Below, piece by piece: positions 22,515-37,303 of a stretch of 64,000 nt of DNA. The stretch lies in the NCBI GenBank assembly GCA_009792885.1, contig WMCF01000009.1:3080954-3144953 (forward strand). The letters are read 5' to 3'. Position 1 is the first letter of the stretch. Every line of letters starts with the position of its first letter. The position numbers and the translations under genes are program-made. The stretch is from Eremophila alpestris peregrina (taxonomy: Eukaryota > Chordata > Aves > Passeriformes > Alaudidae). Under the pieces are notes generated by a model, which was not told the DNA's origin, did not search any database, and was given only the letters and a program-made list of their open reading frames with translations.

Positions 22515-25046
22515 CTAGAAAAGCAGGGTAGTCAGATAGAACAAGAATAAATAAGAGCACAGCAAGATAAGCCATTCTGCGTTTATTACACCAGTTACAA
22601 TGACTTGTAATTTCCCCACTTTTGTCTTTTCTGGAAGACAGTTTTTTCAAATTTTATAACCCCATCTTTCTTGTAGTTATTTATTCCTTCATAAAGGCAC
22701 CAGTGGTTCTTTTTCTAATAACCAGGACAGACATTATTAATATATCTTCATAAACTGTTAACTGTATGGCACTGAAAGTTCAAAGGACTGATTTTAAAAC
22801 GCAGTTTCATTGCTTTTCAAACACCAGGATCCTTCCGTCTTTCCCAGTGCCCTAACAGAAAATGTGCTCCCTCCCCTCCTCCAATTAAAGCTAATTTTAA
22901 GGCATTTCTTTATGCAATACAATACTGAAGAGTGTAATTCTACAGATCATAAACAGTGTAAAATTATATGTTGACAAGTCCTAATGCATTTACTAGCCCT
23001 TTGGAATTAATAGGAATTATAGCACAACATTAATAAGAATTATATTGTAGCAATTATAGTTGTGAAATTCATTCCCTCAGGTGTGGGTATAAATTGCATT
23101 GTGTGGCTGCCCTGAACAGACCGCATTATGTTCCAGATATGCTAAGACAGCCATCTGAGCAGCTGGTGCTGAGTTTATTTATTATTTTTAATTGCAATAA
23201 CTATTAACGAAATCCTCTGAAGAAGTTAAATGTGAAACAAGCAAAATTAGAAAAGCAGAATTCCAACTGTAAAAATACAGTTGAAAAAAGAAAAGCAGGG
23301 GAGGGAAGAGCCGCAGCTGATTAAAAAGAAAATATATGCACAGAGGGAGAGAGAGGGAAAGCTGAGGGAAACTTCTGTGGTGTCAGCAGGAGGTGGTGCT
23401 GTGTTTCCCCTCCCCTTTCTTCTTTCCCTTTCCCAGCTCTGCTAAATTTTATCCTTTCTGCTGAAAGACAGTTTGGCTCCAAGTGCTGGAATTGCTCCCA
23501 CTATTAAAGACAGTTATGTGACACTTGCACGGCTCTTCCCTCATGTGCCCTTTCAGTGCACGGCTCTGAGCAGCTCTACCCGCCAAGGAGAAAATGCAGA
23601 CAGATGCTTCATGGCACTTTAAAACATTCAGAATTCACAGGGAAAACCCATACTGCAAAGTACAGTGGGTTTTTATGGGTGTTTCTCCTTCTGCTGAAAC
23701 TCCATACTTACCCCCTCTTTGGACTCCCCCTTCCCCAGCACTCCCAGTCAGACTCAGCACTGAGTAACAACACGTGGCAACTGGTAGCTGCCAGCACCCT
23801 GAGCTTTGGTCAGGACAGATGTCAGGCTGTCCACGTTTGTTTCCTGTGGCTCCCATCTGTCCAGGATGGTGTGCAGATGAGGGAACAGGGGTGGTTTCCC
23901 ACCAGCGACAACCTTCGACATGAGCGCACGCACAGGCCCTGCAGCACATCTGGAAAAGTCTGCCCTGCTGACTGCAGCTCCTCATCCCACTCTGAATGAG
24001 CGAGAGCCAAAGAAAGCATTATTGACCTCTTAAAATATTCCTGAACTCTAGGAACAGTTAACCTAAAATGAAGTTAAGACTTGTTATAGTTTAATTAACT
24101 AATAAAAAAATGGAGGCAAAACCACAACTCTGCTTCTACGATTTCCTGCCCTTGATTGTATCTTGATGGAAAAAATTCCTCAAGCTGTTCCTTTCAAACC
24201 TTTTAGCTCAGTGGGGTTTTTTAAAAGCAAATGAAACAGAAAACCCTATTGTAAATACACATATGCACTCCTAGGATGACAAAACATACAATTCTAAACA
24301 CTAATACCAACAATTTCTGCCTTTATAATCACCCCCTTTGTGAGCCCCCTTAAGAGCAGGTGATTTCTGCCTAAATTTTGTCCTCCTGAAGAAAACATCA
24401 CTCGAAACTGTACAACATCTCTTAGGGACACCACTCCTTTTAGTGATGGTAAGGACTATGCTTTCATAAAGTGACAATCAGTGCTCTTTAAAATTTAATA
24501 TGCAATACAATGTATAAAATAAGTGATGCACAGAACAGTGGGGAGAAGCTGCAGTCAGAGCTATTAAGCATTTCCTTAGGTTTTCCTAAAGGCATTAAGG
24601 GGTGCCCTTTTAATTTTTCTAGTAATTTTGTATGGTAAGATCCCATTCTGTAGAAATGTTTGCCTGTATTTCAGTCAAAGGTAGACTCAGTGAGAGACAG
24701 AGGAGACCAAACTGTGTGTGCAAGCATCCATGAGACCACACCATCCTTACGGTTTTCTTTTCATTGACTTACTCGAACAAAAATGCAAGATTTGTTCTAG
24801 TACACTCAAAACAGGTCTTTAACCAGTATAAGCAAATGCTCCATTATCCTCAATTTTTAAATTCAGATGTCACTAAAGATTTTACAAATATAATGAGCTT
24901 TGTCGTATGAATAACCACATAAATATTCTTGCACAAAACAGTGCAATATTAATAGTGTTGTGTGACTTCATATGAAGCTGGAACTGCAGTCTATCACAGC
25001 TTTTATCTAACAGTGTCCTACTGAACTCAACCGCTTCAACTCTCTT

Positions 25047-25064
25047 AAAAAAAAAAAAAAAAAA
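25047..25064. repeat. A18 homopolymer tract
   Basis: Eighteen consecutive A in intron 3. No retroposed body is visible next to it. Confidence 0.95.
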
Positions 25065-28000
25065 GAAAATTAGAAATCCCAAAATGTATTTAAAAGGATC
25101 TTGGTAGAGGGAAAATGCAAAAAAAAAAAAATTCACTGCCTTGAAAAAAATTCATCAGCAATAAAAATTCAATCTTAAAATAATTATGTTGTTTCAGTTG
25201 TTATAGAAAAACAACACTGATTTAGTCATGCTTTTAACCAATTCTGCCTCAGAATTTAATTTCCTCAGCTGTCAATGTCTAAGAGCAGCAACCCATGCGG
25301 TGCCTCACGGACTGAGCGCAACACATCAGAGAGGGGGGAAGTAAAACAAGAGGGAAAACAAAGAGCACAACGCACAGGTTGGTGCTGCCATTACAAACAG
25401 CCCCTGGATGAGGTATTTTAATTAAGTGGAGCAGGGCTGAGCCCGGTGGCTCTGCGGGGCTGTTCCCAGGCAGAGCAGGAGGTGCTGGGCTCCAGGTCAG
25501 GTGTACAAACTGCAACCCCAGCTCTTGGGCAGCCTTCCCGGGCACCAGCAGTGCGCCCAGGGGAAGTGCACAGCAGCACACTTTGATCAAGATAGAGTCA
25601 GTTATTTACTTGCCTTTTTTTTTAATATCTGTAAATATTTACTTTTTAAAGGAAAAAAAAAGAAATTAAGGGCCTTCGCGTCTCACCTATGGCCTGCTCC
25701 AGGGTGTAACAACTGCATGATTTGGGCAGTGTTTGCAGTAACTCTTCAGAGAGCTGCCTCACTGAGCTCCCCTTGGACACTGCCATGCTCATGGAAAACA
25801 GGATGCTCTGCTGGGGAACACTGCCCTTAGGGCACTGAGCTCAGCCACTCCTGTAACATGTGTGCCAATGGCTTTAGCCTTCCTCCTCACGCTTGGAAAG
25901 CAGTGACTGTTCCTCCCACACAAAAATATCAGAACTAGGCTTCAGAAATCTGAATAGTAAAAAAACATCCCCCAGAACTCGACAACACACAGTTCTCTAC
26001 GATAAAACATCTAAATATCTGGCTGATAGAGAAGCACATGCTTTCAGTAAGGCACAAATACAAATATACAATATTATTACCATAACTAAATACTAGTTCT
26101 AATATATCAAAAAACCTGTTCTCTTCCTCTCTCCTCTGGCAATGGTTTTTCTGAGGCTTCTTGCTAGCTCAATGCTCTTTAACATAATATCCAGTTTCAT
26201 CATCTGGCTTTCATTTAGGGACCCTACACAGTTCTACCTTGGCTTAACCTAAACCACTGCTTTATTATCCAAATAACTCAGTAACATCTTCTTAACACTG
26301 CACCCACCCTCGCATGCAATATTCCCTCAGTCCTGGCTCACAAAGCCATTTCCCCATTCCCCACTCCAGTGGCTTTGCCAAAAGACTCACTTCATCTGTG
26401 CTGCCCCCAGCAGATCAAAAAATGAAACAAAACAAAGGCAAGGAAAGAATGCTAGTTCAGCTTCCCCCCGCCCCCCCCTGCAATTTTCCATGCTGAGACA
26501 ATGCCACTACTCCTCAAAGAGGAGGAGGACTCCTCTAGGCACAACTTACATCATATGCCATACTGGAGCCAGATATCACATAAAATTACCTGTGATGAGA
26601 AGCCACAAAACATACTGGGTCACAAAGAGTTACAGCAAGTTATTTCTCTTGTAATTTTCACACTACATTTAAACAACTCTTCACAAATAAGGAAACTATG
26701 TCACAGCCAGAAGTAAAGACATGCACAAAAAGGGATTATGATTACTGTCTGCAGGTTCAAGAAGCCTTTGTAGTTTGACAAAAAGCAAAGTTGACCATGA
26801 AGACTTGGTCTACACCTCTGCTGCCAGTCAGTTTTCCTATCAAAATCAGTGAGAATGTCAATCCCACAGCAAAGATCTCACTTCTTCAATGCCCATCTAC
26901 TACTTTTTCATTTTCCAGCACATGAAGTCAGTAACTTAAAGAGTTCAGAAATGGTTTGCAGGGAGCTAATTCATTTGGCATTCTGGAACGATAACATCCC
27001 AGCTACACTGCTGAAAATCTGGGGCCTTATCTTTTACATTTCTGGGGTTTACTCTGTATTCACACCACTGTAGCCAAGATAAATTCTGCCTTTTGCATGA
27101 GTGAATTCATTCTATTGTGAGATTTACCCCTGAACTTTAAATGAGCTTTGGTTCTAGCAGGTGCACAGCATTTGTTGTTACACTGCTTTTCAAATCTGAA
27201 GACTTCGCTGCTGTGCCTTTAAATGTAAAAAAGACAAAGCTGATTAAAACCAGCACAAGCTGTGTGTGCCATTTTAATGAGAAGGATCTATCTTGACCTC
27301 TGATCAAGAACATTATGAGTTCTTCCTTTCTCCTCCCATGAAGAAAAACAAACCCAAAACATCCTTGCCAATTATTTTTGTGACCAGAAAGAATACATTT
27401 AGGTATACAATGAATAACTATGAGCAAATAGCTTACTGCAGTGGGAACCAACATTTCTAGTGTCACTGAAAGTTCATGGTAATTCCAAGGATTTCTCATA
27501 AAAATTCAGCTTCACACTTTGTCCCGTGCGGGACTCGCAGTTTGTATTTCATAGAAACAGTTTTATGGGAGCACTTCTTATGTTAAGAACTTTTCATTCC
27601 CATAGACTGCGACAGTTTCCTTGATAAAAAAAAAAAAAAAGTGAATTATTGGTATTATGTGAATTTTGGGTTAACACTAAAGCACATTTATGAATTTGTC
27701 AGACTTCCTCCCTCTGTGCCCAAGGATGCACACAGCAGGGACAATGTTCCTACAGCTGATATTCATTGCTGATCTAAAGACATATCGAGTCATTCAAAAT
27801 GAAATATTCTTCCTCCATATAAAGAACAGGAAATAAATGATCAGGGCAATGAAATACAAGACAGTCAAATAACAGCAGCCATGCAAGTCATTAGTCTAGA
27901 AGCTGTAGCAGGACTCTGTCAGCTGAGAGCTGGTAGGGGTGGCACAGTGCACTGGCTCTGCAAATTCCAGCAACAAATGTCAGACACTGGATCATCACAC

Positions 28001-28554
28001 TAAGACAGGGTCTTTGCTTGCTTGCTTGTTTTGGTGGGTGGGGAGAGGGGACTCAGATGACAGAAAGTGGTTTGCAGCCTTTGTAAAAAGTCAATTCAGA
28101 TTAATTTCTTACATTTTGAAAAATACTTTTACCATTCATGTCCACAAAGATGATGTAGACACAAATGAAGAAACCCAGAGAGGTTTAACAGAGCACTGTG
28201 CAGTGCTACAGACACTGGCATTCTAGTAAGTGCCATTCCAGGGTTTGGACTGAGCACCTAAATAAAACAAGCAGTAGGTTCACCTCAGTGAAGGCTGGAG
28301 GTATGCTTATGTGGGTATAAGTACGTGCAGTTGAGTTTTTGCTCTTCTCCCAGTAAATATTACTGATCCTCATTTCTGGGTGAGGAAGGGCAATTCTGTT
28401 CTCAAAGCCAACTGCATGCTTGGAACTTTGCTGTCACTGGTGGGAGCTGACTGAGATGGTTATGGTTTGTCAAACAGGCACTTACCAGGGCTGGCAGAGC
28501 CCACCATCCTTCTTCATGATCACAACAGAGCCACCAGGACAGCAATTGTGACTG

Positions 28555-28690
28555 ACTCCTGCCTTGGCCCTGGGCCAAGAGGGGCAGGGGCTGAGGGTGT
28601 CCCAGTGGCCGCTGCCAGCCCTGCCCAGCGCATCCCGCGGGCTCTGCGGGCTGTGGCTGCCCCTGGCAGCATCCTCCTCTTTCCCATGAC
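28555..28690. other. GC-rich patch with several CpGs
   Basis: A roughly 130-bp stretch of high GC content in an AT-rich intron, with several CpGs (ccgctg, agcgca, cccgcggg, ctgcggg). It includes a 17-base palindrome CTTGGCCC-T-GGGCCAAG at 28563-28579. No exon with matching phase was found. It could be a small regulatory element or a worn repeat. Confidence 0.6.
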
Positions 28691-29626
28691 ACCAGTCAGA
28701 GGAGGATTTGGCCAGAACAATGTCTTCTAGAGAAACCACCCTTCCTTTTCTCTTTTCCAGTCCTCTCCTAGCTCAGATCAAGTATCAAGCACTAAATAAT
28801 GAGCTGTTAGGATGTACTGCTGCCCAGAAGAACTGATTTTCTATTGTCTCTGGCTGAAGCAAGGCTCAGCTAATGAATAAGCACCAAGAGAATTTCAAAA
28901 ATGTACCTCATGTAATGATGTGAACATGGATTTAAATACAAAGAACAGTATGTTTTTTATCATTATTTTTAGGCACAAAGCACTTGAAAGCACTAGAGAA
29001 AGTAAGTTAGGCAAAAAAGCCCCCATAAAAAAACTTTTCTGTATTTGTTTGCATCATCTGAAGAGCAGCTTTCAGACAACACTTTCAGACCTCCACTGCT
29101 ACACCAAAGGAGGGAACATTTAAGCATCTAAGGTTATGGGTAGATGTTTCTGGACATCCTCTCCCCTCTCTCCCAGTCAAATGGCAGAGTCACAGAGACA
29201 ATCTGAAAAGATCCTTCCCGCAGCTGTTTTGGAGGGTGATACTTCAAACAGGATGAACCCACACACAGTTAAATATCCAGCACCCTGCTGTTTTAAATGA
29301 CATGGTAGATAGGTCAATTCCAACATTTCACACCAACTGCAGTTTCAGTTTCAGTGTAAGCTCAGGCTGAATTTTAAATGACTGAAAAAGTATCCTGTTC
29401 CAAAGTTTGGATTAACTTTGGAAAGAGTGCAAGCACTCCTACAGGTAAAACATAAATCTGAATACACTGTATTGTACAGAATTATTTTGGCTGAACTAAC
29501 CTGTGTGGAAATCACCCTAAAATGTTGGAGGTTAAGCTAAAATGATAAAGGTACAAAATAAAGTTTTATATTTAAAGTGTTATTAGTGTAACATTAATGC
29601 TATTTATTCTTTTTCACTTTTCAGTT

Positions 29627-29700
29627 CAGATCTCAAGTGTAAACAGTTCTTTTCAGCAAAATGGAGAACTGTTTACATATGAGATCTGCTCTCCATTTTG
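29627..29700. repeat. Strong stem-loop with an overlapping alternative stem
   Basis: Arms of 24 bases at 29627-29650 and 29665-29688 pair with only two mismatches around a 14-base loop. A second exact 10-base pair, caaaatggag (29657-29666) and ctccattttg (29691-29700), overlaps the loop and right arm, so the two folds are partly exclusive. The size (about 62 nt) resembles a microRNA precursor, or the remains of a palindromic transposon. It lies in JAZF1 intron 3 and would be transcribed with JAZF1 as its reverse complement. Confidence 0.8.
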
Positions 29701-32700
29701 GGCTACTACAGAAACAGAACTAACACGCTCAGGTTAAAAAAAAAATAGTCCTCCAGAGCCAATACTGGGGTTGGTGGAGCAGCTGGATTCTATCTGGCCT
29801 TAGGAGCAACTGTGTGCCATTTTCTTTCTTGATATATCTGTATCTTGATACTGGTTTAGCAAAGAACATTCTTTTAAACTAAAGCACTATAAATCCTAAT
29901 CCAAAGTTTATAAATCCGCTTGCACACCTATATAAGCAGATACGTTACAACTTACTGAATGTATAAATGCAAATAAAACATATATGTAATAAGATAAATA
30001 AAAAGAAAAAAAATCCCCCACTTCCAATTACTTGTGGAACAGCAACTAATCACAAAAACATGCATGTAAAGAACTGATTCTGGAAAAAAACAGTCAACTG
30101 ATACCATGGCATGTGTTTTGTAGAGCAGGGCTTTCTGAGAACGCTGCAGAGGTGCTAAAGCAAATTGTTATAATGTCACTGCACAATGTGCTGCTGAGGT
30201 TTTATGGCCACACTGCGCCAATAGTCTCGGGAAGTTACTTTGCATTCTTATATAAACTTTTCCCCCCAATCCTGTTTTCCACAAAAAAGGGCTTTCAATA
30301 ATGTACAATCTTGTGTTTATACATGTTACAGGAAAAACATGATAAACCCAAGAACACAATTTCTACTTTAAATATATTTTAAAACTAGATTTCTGCAACT
30401 TCATGTAAACAAGAATAAGCTGTTAAACACTCACCAAACAAGAACATAACCTTCCTGTAATTAAATGGCAGTGTTTTACATGGCACTTTTTAAAAATCAT
30501 GAAAATAAAAAAAGTAAATAAATAAATGAGCCCAGCAGACCCCTCCCAATTTGAGGCTTAACCTGCAAAGTAATGTAACAGTAATAAAACCTATGCCAGC
30601 TGGACTCCTTTCTTTTTCTGGCTTTGGCATGAGAAGCAAGAGCAGGTATATGTTTGAAGAAAAACAAAGTAGGACATTTTCCACCTTTAGTCACAGGATG
30701 TTAATTGAACTCTGGCAAATGTTTAAAGATATTCTCAAAATGTTCAAAAAAGAATTAAAACCAGTTGGGGCTGAGAAAAAGAAACAATCCATCCTTCCTC
30801 CCCTCCCTTCTCTCCCCTCAAACATCTGTTCCAAACTTAAACTCCAAAAACCACAGCTAAGAACAGTCATAATTAATGTTATTTTGGCTTTTTAGTTGCT
30901 AGGCCTGCATTCCAAGGTTAGAAATACAAAAATACAAGTTCAGGGCACTATTACTATACTTAAGGACTCTCCTGATGCATATAACAAAAGAGCAGTTTTT
31001 CTTTTTTCTTCTTTACCCCATTTTTTAAAGAAAGAGAAGAAAAAATAGAAACAGCTCCATGTCGAAGATAAAGGATTACAATAAAAAGTACCTACATAAG
31101 TGAACTACACTTTATGAAGCTATGAAATGCATTTGAGACATGTTCTATACATGTTTTACAGCTGTACAAAAGCTATCCAGCCACTTACAATGCAGGTCAT
31201 AAAACTGCTAATGCACATGGGTCCCTCCCCACCCTGACTGCTGTGCCTTTGCCTTCACCAGTGTGCAAATCCTGCACGGCTGCTCTGAGCTCCCCTCCCA
31301 GGCTCCCCCCCAAAGGCACTGCTGTCACTGTGCAGGTCCAGCCTGCACTACACAAGGATGTTGCTGATTTCAGCAGGATTTGGCTGGGCAGGGATATCCA
31401 AGATGCCTCCTCATGCCCTCCTGTGTGAATGGGCTGCAGCACACACGTCAGCCCTGGCTCAGCCTTGGAGGACAGGTGCTGTAGAGGTGCAAGACAACTC
31501 AGTGCTTTTCCAGCAGCTTTGGGCTGAGGAAATGTCATCTTTATGAGGCCCAGGGGGGTGGCTACAAACCCGTGACCAGCAACAAGGGAGGCAATGGCAG
31601 ATTCTCCACTTCAGTGCACTGAAGGGTTGGGAGGATTTAATCTGCATGAATATACACTGACCACTTCTCTCTGCCTGCTTTTGAAACTCTGAACATCTAG
31701 ATTTAAGAAACACCATGAGCATGATTTGAGAGCTAGTCCTAAGACTCTAAATGACCAGTAAGGGCTAACATGGCTATCGACTACTGGGCAAGAATCAAGG
31801 CTTTAGTTATTTTAATGACACAAAAAATCTACAGGAAAGATCTGTTATGTTTTTTTATTAATCCTACTTTGTGTTTCTCAGAAAGAAATTAACCCAGCCA
31901 TAAGAACACATTTAGTGGGGAGTCATGTCTCCTCTCTCATTTTTAAAAGATTCTGATAAAATAAAATGTGCACTGTGCCTGTTACGCTGTCACAAACCTT
32001 TCTTTGAGGCTATCATTGTTTCAATCAGGTCTACAAAACGTATGTCAGCAGGTGTGAGTTGTTTCAGGTGACATATCACTGGGCTGAAATCAAAGCACTT
32101 CTCAAATTACTATTTTCCATTGCTCCTTGGCTTCTTGCATCCTTTGACACTAGAGGCAGAAGTGCTCAGAAGTTGTTGTGAATGGAACTGTCTGACTATA
32201 TATGGAAAAACCTTTCAAGAGGGAGACTCTGCTAGCAAGGACAAAGCACCAACCTTCACCTTCAGCAAGAATTAGGGTGGTGTCTTCCACCTGCCAGGCC
32301 ACAAGTGCTAAAAAGACAAGAGGATCTTGCAGTTTTAGGGGTCAGCAAATATTTCATGGCTTTTAGTTCACTTGGAAATACACAAAAGCTACAAAGAACC
32401 CTGTTTTTCCTAAAATGTTACATAATTTTGAGAATCTTGTACTGGCTAATGTCAACTCATGATACACTATTTTCCCTGTGAAATAAACCTCTCTGGGTTG
32501 TAAGTCATTGAGTGTGAAGTGGTATGTTAGTTCTTGCATTTTATTATTTCTGATTTGCTTTGGCCATAATGCAAGGAAAACTCAAAGTTTTGCTTAAGTT
32601 TCATCATCTTCAGCACACTGAAGTGCTGCCTAAATAAGTCTGTTTCTTTTTCTTCTACTAAACCATAACACTGCTGTCAGTGTGCAGACACACAGTACTG

Positions 32701-35700
32701 GCACACATGGAGTAATTTTTTCAGTACCTGGAGGTACAGATAAATCCCATTTAATGTTGCAGTGTAATACACTTGTATGTATATGTGTAAGTATGTATGT
32801 GCATATATACACATACACAATTTAAATAAACACCTGAAAGGCTCCATGTGGCCACTACTCTTTCTAACTTGGAGAAAAACATTTGTGTTTTCAGCTAGGA
32901 ATTTTCAAGATAATTAAAAGATTACTTACAAAGCTAAATAGTAAATAAATAAAAATGCCTCGACCAATTGGCCCTCGCAGTATAAACACAGAAACATGAA
33001 TGCCATCATTGTTACCCAGAACTGCTGAAGTAACTTTTGAGTGTCACACTATCCCTATGTTAAACCACTTATGCCACAAGCTGTGAAAGGGAGACACAAT
33101 GTGCCTTCTACAAAATGCGTATTTTTTATACATTTGGAGGAAGATAGGTCTACGTGTGACAGGTATGCTTGTACACAAAAATCCCTATCCCATCACAAAT
33201 TAACACAGAGATAATCTTTACTTTTAAGCTTATTGTACTTTTTTCGTCCTTGACCCTGTTAAAAATGGTTTGCCAGGGTAGACTACTACGATGGGGATTA
33301 TAAAACAGTTCCTGTGCTTGGAAGTACTTTAAATCTACAAGCCATGTTTCTGTTGCTGCTTTGTAGCTCAAACCCCAAAACTAGTGATGATTTTATGAGT
33401 TGCTGTAGTCTAGACAACTCGGTTACTTTTCAATTAAATTGTTCCTTGGGGAGACTACTGTGAAAATTCCCATACAATTAATTACAGGTATGTGCAATTA
33501 AAATACAATTCTACAGCACAGTAGCTTTACAATTGCTGGTGCAATTTATGTCTGTATCAAACAAGAATGCTCTGAAGGGGCTGGGAAGACGAAGTACAAC
33601 ACACAGGAGATTACATGTAAAGCTACCTGTAGTGAATGAGACGAAATAAAATGCAGTGTTAAATTTTTGTGTGCCTTTTCCTCTGGTGAGATTCATAATT
33701 CTACTAGAAAGCACAAAATCTGACAGCTGAGCTAATCTTCCCAGAATATATTTTTATAGCAAAGTGGGCTCAACACATTTTTACCGCCAAGTTAAAGAGC
33801 AAATCAGAAATCTAACGGAATTACATGAAAATGCACCCATAAAGCAGGAAAATGAAGAAAAACAGAAAATGCAGCAAAAAGCTGAGGGGAATTGTGATTT
33901 GAAAAAGTCAGTATGTATTTCCCCTCACAGCAAAGCCTCATTTCCCCCCATCAGTTATTTTCATATTAGTCTTACTTTCCTCTATATACATTAAAAAAGT
34001 CCTTTTAACTTTAAAAGCAATTTAAATGCTTAGAAGCACCACTTTTGAATAATATAATTTTGTGAATATAGTATAGGCTTTTTTGTACTTAAGTGATAAG
34101 TTAGTTTAGGAAGGAGTTAAACAAAGGACTAAGCAGGGGAGGTTATCATAGCACATGCCTTTGTGCAAACCATAGAAAAGATTAGTTCCAGGAGAATCTC
34201 TGTAATTTTTCTCAATCTTCACAAGTTTACAGGCTTGGATCAGTGGAAGTACCAAATTTCTGAAAAATTTAGACACTCATGGGTCATGTCAGTTTGTCTT
34301 GCACAGCCCTGCAGAAATCCTCCAGGCTCTGTATTCCATAGCTACAGGACTATGAGAGGACTGGATTCATGGACTTGCAGCCCTGTTGTCCTTGCATCCA
34401 TAACCAACACTCCTCATTCACCTGGTCCACATGCACTGAAAGAGGTGGTCTTTGAGGAGTCCCAAACACTATAAAACAAACCAGATCACTCTGTAAGGCA
34501 AACAGGGCTGGGGTTTGAGAGTCCTTAAGACTCTGGTTTTGCCTGGGAGATAAAAAAAAGACACCAGGGCCTCCCTTGTAAGAGACACAGCCATCAAAGT
34601 GGGCCAACTCCCATCCCTCCTCCTTTTAGGGTGCAGCCAAACTGCAGAGCAGGTACCCAGGTAATCAAACAACTAGGGGTCAAAACTGTGCAGGTTCGAC
34701 CAAGTATTGGTCTTCAGGATAATTTCAATCTGTTTGACTTGAAGCTACATGTTAGTCCAAGACCTGACAACACTGTTGCTGTGCCTACAATATGGAATTC
34801 TCTCTGCTCTGCAGATCCTCCAAGCCTTAATTTCAGTATGTTCTGGGAATGTAATTCTTTTCGTTTGGTCTAGTCACTGAGTAACCAGTTTAATACAAAG
34901 TCTTGTCTCTCTACGGAAGCCAGACACTCACCTGACAGCTGATGAGTGCCAGGAAAGAAAAAAAAAATCCATTTCTGAAGCACTTAGCCAAGCATAGTGA
35001 TGAACACTTGAACATTTTTCACTTTGGATTACTGAAGAAAGAGCTAAATATGTACAAGTTTACAGCCTTGCTCCCTAAAATTGGAATGCGACATCCATTT
35101 CTGAAAAATATCTCTTAGCTGTGGGAACAAATCCCACCTGTTCTAAGAAAACCCCTATAGGAAATAATTTGAGTTTTACTTACTATTACTATAGATTTCT
35201 TTTATTATTCTTGCTTAGTCATGACCTCAGCCAAAAGCTCATGTTAAAATCTCATACTCTACCTAAGTACACACATATACTATAGTTAAGTCATACATTG
35301 ATCAACTGTTTTGCACAATGTCATTCATTATTTTTTTCATTATTTTTTACAAGAACACCCATAAGGCTCTGTTAGAATAGGTGCCTCAGACCTGCTAAAT
35401 GCTGGGCAATTATACATACAGTATTAGTTAGTGTGCAGGATTAATATGTGGCCCTAAACCTCCAATTAGATGGAACCATTTTGGCTCCAATAAAGGAAGT
35501 TCTCTTCCATCATCTACACAGAAATGTGAAAATCTGGCAACAGTGAAGCACCTCAGAAGGAAATTCTGTCAGAGACCACAATTCAGTTTCTGCAAGATAT
35601 TTTAGCATAGATTTTTTTCATACCTTGCAGGTCTGAAATATCAAATGTATTCAAACATTCATTATGCTGGAGAACTGGATTTAGTCTTCATTTTGTGAAG

Positions 35701-36615
35701 TATGGCTTATTTATTTGCCCATATTGTTTATCTAAGACTGGGTCCATATATCTAATTTTTAATAAAAACATAGCATAAAACATCTTCAGACTCTGAACAG
35801 GCAATTAAAGAAGTAGAAATTTTTTAACAGGTAATGAGATGGTTCCTCAGACATCTGAGTCTGTTTTTTCAAGCTGCAACAGAGCTTGGTTGATTTGCAC
35901 TTTACTATGCTGGACACCCCGTAAGTCAAACACACAAAAATCTAACACTCTCAGCCCACTTCTCAGCATCAATTTAATACAACAGCCCTGGGATTTGATG
36001 TAATATTTCTACTTTTCATTATTTTTTTCAATTTCATCTGCATGATCCTAAGCTACTTTAACATGAACTGTAACAATTACATTTAAGCATTTACAGTATG
36101 CTAACACAGGTGAAGAATTTTTGAAGTGAATGGCTGAAGCTGGGTTTTTCTGACTACAAAAATTCTTGAGCGTGCAACTCTGCAAGTGGTGAATACTCCA
36201 TTCCAGTCTGACAAAGCACTTGTTATGTGCTCCAAGTCAGACAGCATTTACTTCCTTCGTATTAGGTGCTAAACATTAATCATGTGCTTGAAGCTCACGT
36301 GACCTGAATTTGAAGTGTGATTTTCAAAATGCCATCAATGAGTATTTGTTTCCACTTGTTTGTCCTCCCAAGTCTAATTTCAAGCTCCCTTAAGATCTAA
36401 TCAAGGAATATTTTGCAGTGCACTTTGCTTAAGAAAGTAAGCACACCACAAAAGAGCAGTATCTCTCTAGCTGTAGCAATATTGAGTAAATCTTCATCGC
36501 CCAAAGAGAAAGCTGTTGCAGATTATCAACTGAATAACAGATTTAATGGTTCATAGTCTACTCTGATTCAACCTAACATGGAGTTCAGAAATGCCACCTG
36601 CTGACAGCAGCCAAA

Positions 36616-36642
36616 CAGATTCTGCTATAAATAGCAGATCTG
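36616..36642. repeat. Small imperfect inverted repeat
   Basis: cagattctgcta and tagcagatctg pair around taaa with a one-base bulge. Probably minor. Confidence 0.7.
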
Positions 36643-37268
36643 CAACTAATTCAGCTTAGTTCAGCTACATATTAATAGCACATCCATCAACACAAAAAGT
36701 TTTGAGCACCTAAATCCTCCTCCTGTAAGTCTTCAATTAATTTGGGGGAGAAGACCCCTGTTATTTCACATTTCTGCTGTTAACTCTAAACTCACAAAGT
36801 AGTTCAGCTGAGCAGATCTCTTTTTCTTGTTGGATCCTGTTTAATGTGCTGCTCCAGCACTCTGTGCAACAGCTGTCTGTGCCATATGATTACCTCATTG
36901 TTGAAAGCCTGACATATGGAAACTCTACTGAAATGTTAGCTGCTTTGATACCTATGAAGGGGAATGAGCTTTTACATTGCAACAACGCATTTTTTAAACA
37001 ACTTAAAGTAAAAAAAAATTAAACACACATTTAGAATCTAAACCATATTAGTTTCCAGCATATGCCTGTTACTCTATTTCAATGCCCAATTCCAAAGGCT
37101 GGTTACTATTGTGGTTTTGGTTGCTATTACTAGCAAACAATGGGTGGTTTTCTTTCAGCTTTTGCATTCTTGGAAGAAAAAAGGGAACAGATTCAAGAGG
37201 AGGCCCGTGGGATTCCTTCATGAGTTATCCTTGAAGGCAAATGCTATACAGCAGAATTACAGGAATGA

Positions 37269-37303
37269 TATCTCATGTCATTGAGATAGCAGTACATGAG
37301 ATA
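37269..37303. repeat. Small perfect inverted repeat
   Basis: tatctcatgt (37269-37278) and acatgagata (37294-37303) are exact reverse complements around 15 bases. Confidence 0.8.

Noticed and set aside
34630..34740. Possible tRNA-like B box (ggttcgacc)
   Set aside because: No matching A box and no cloverleaf arms could be drawn around it.
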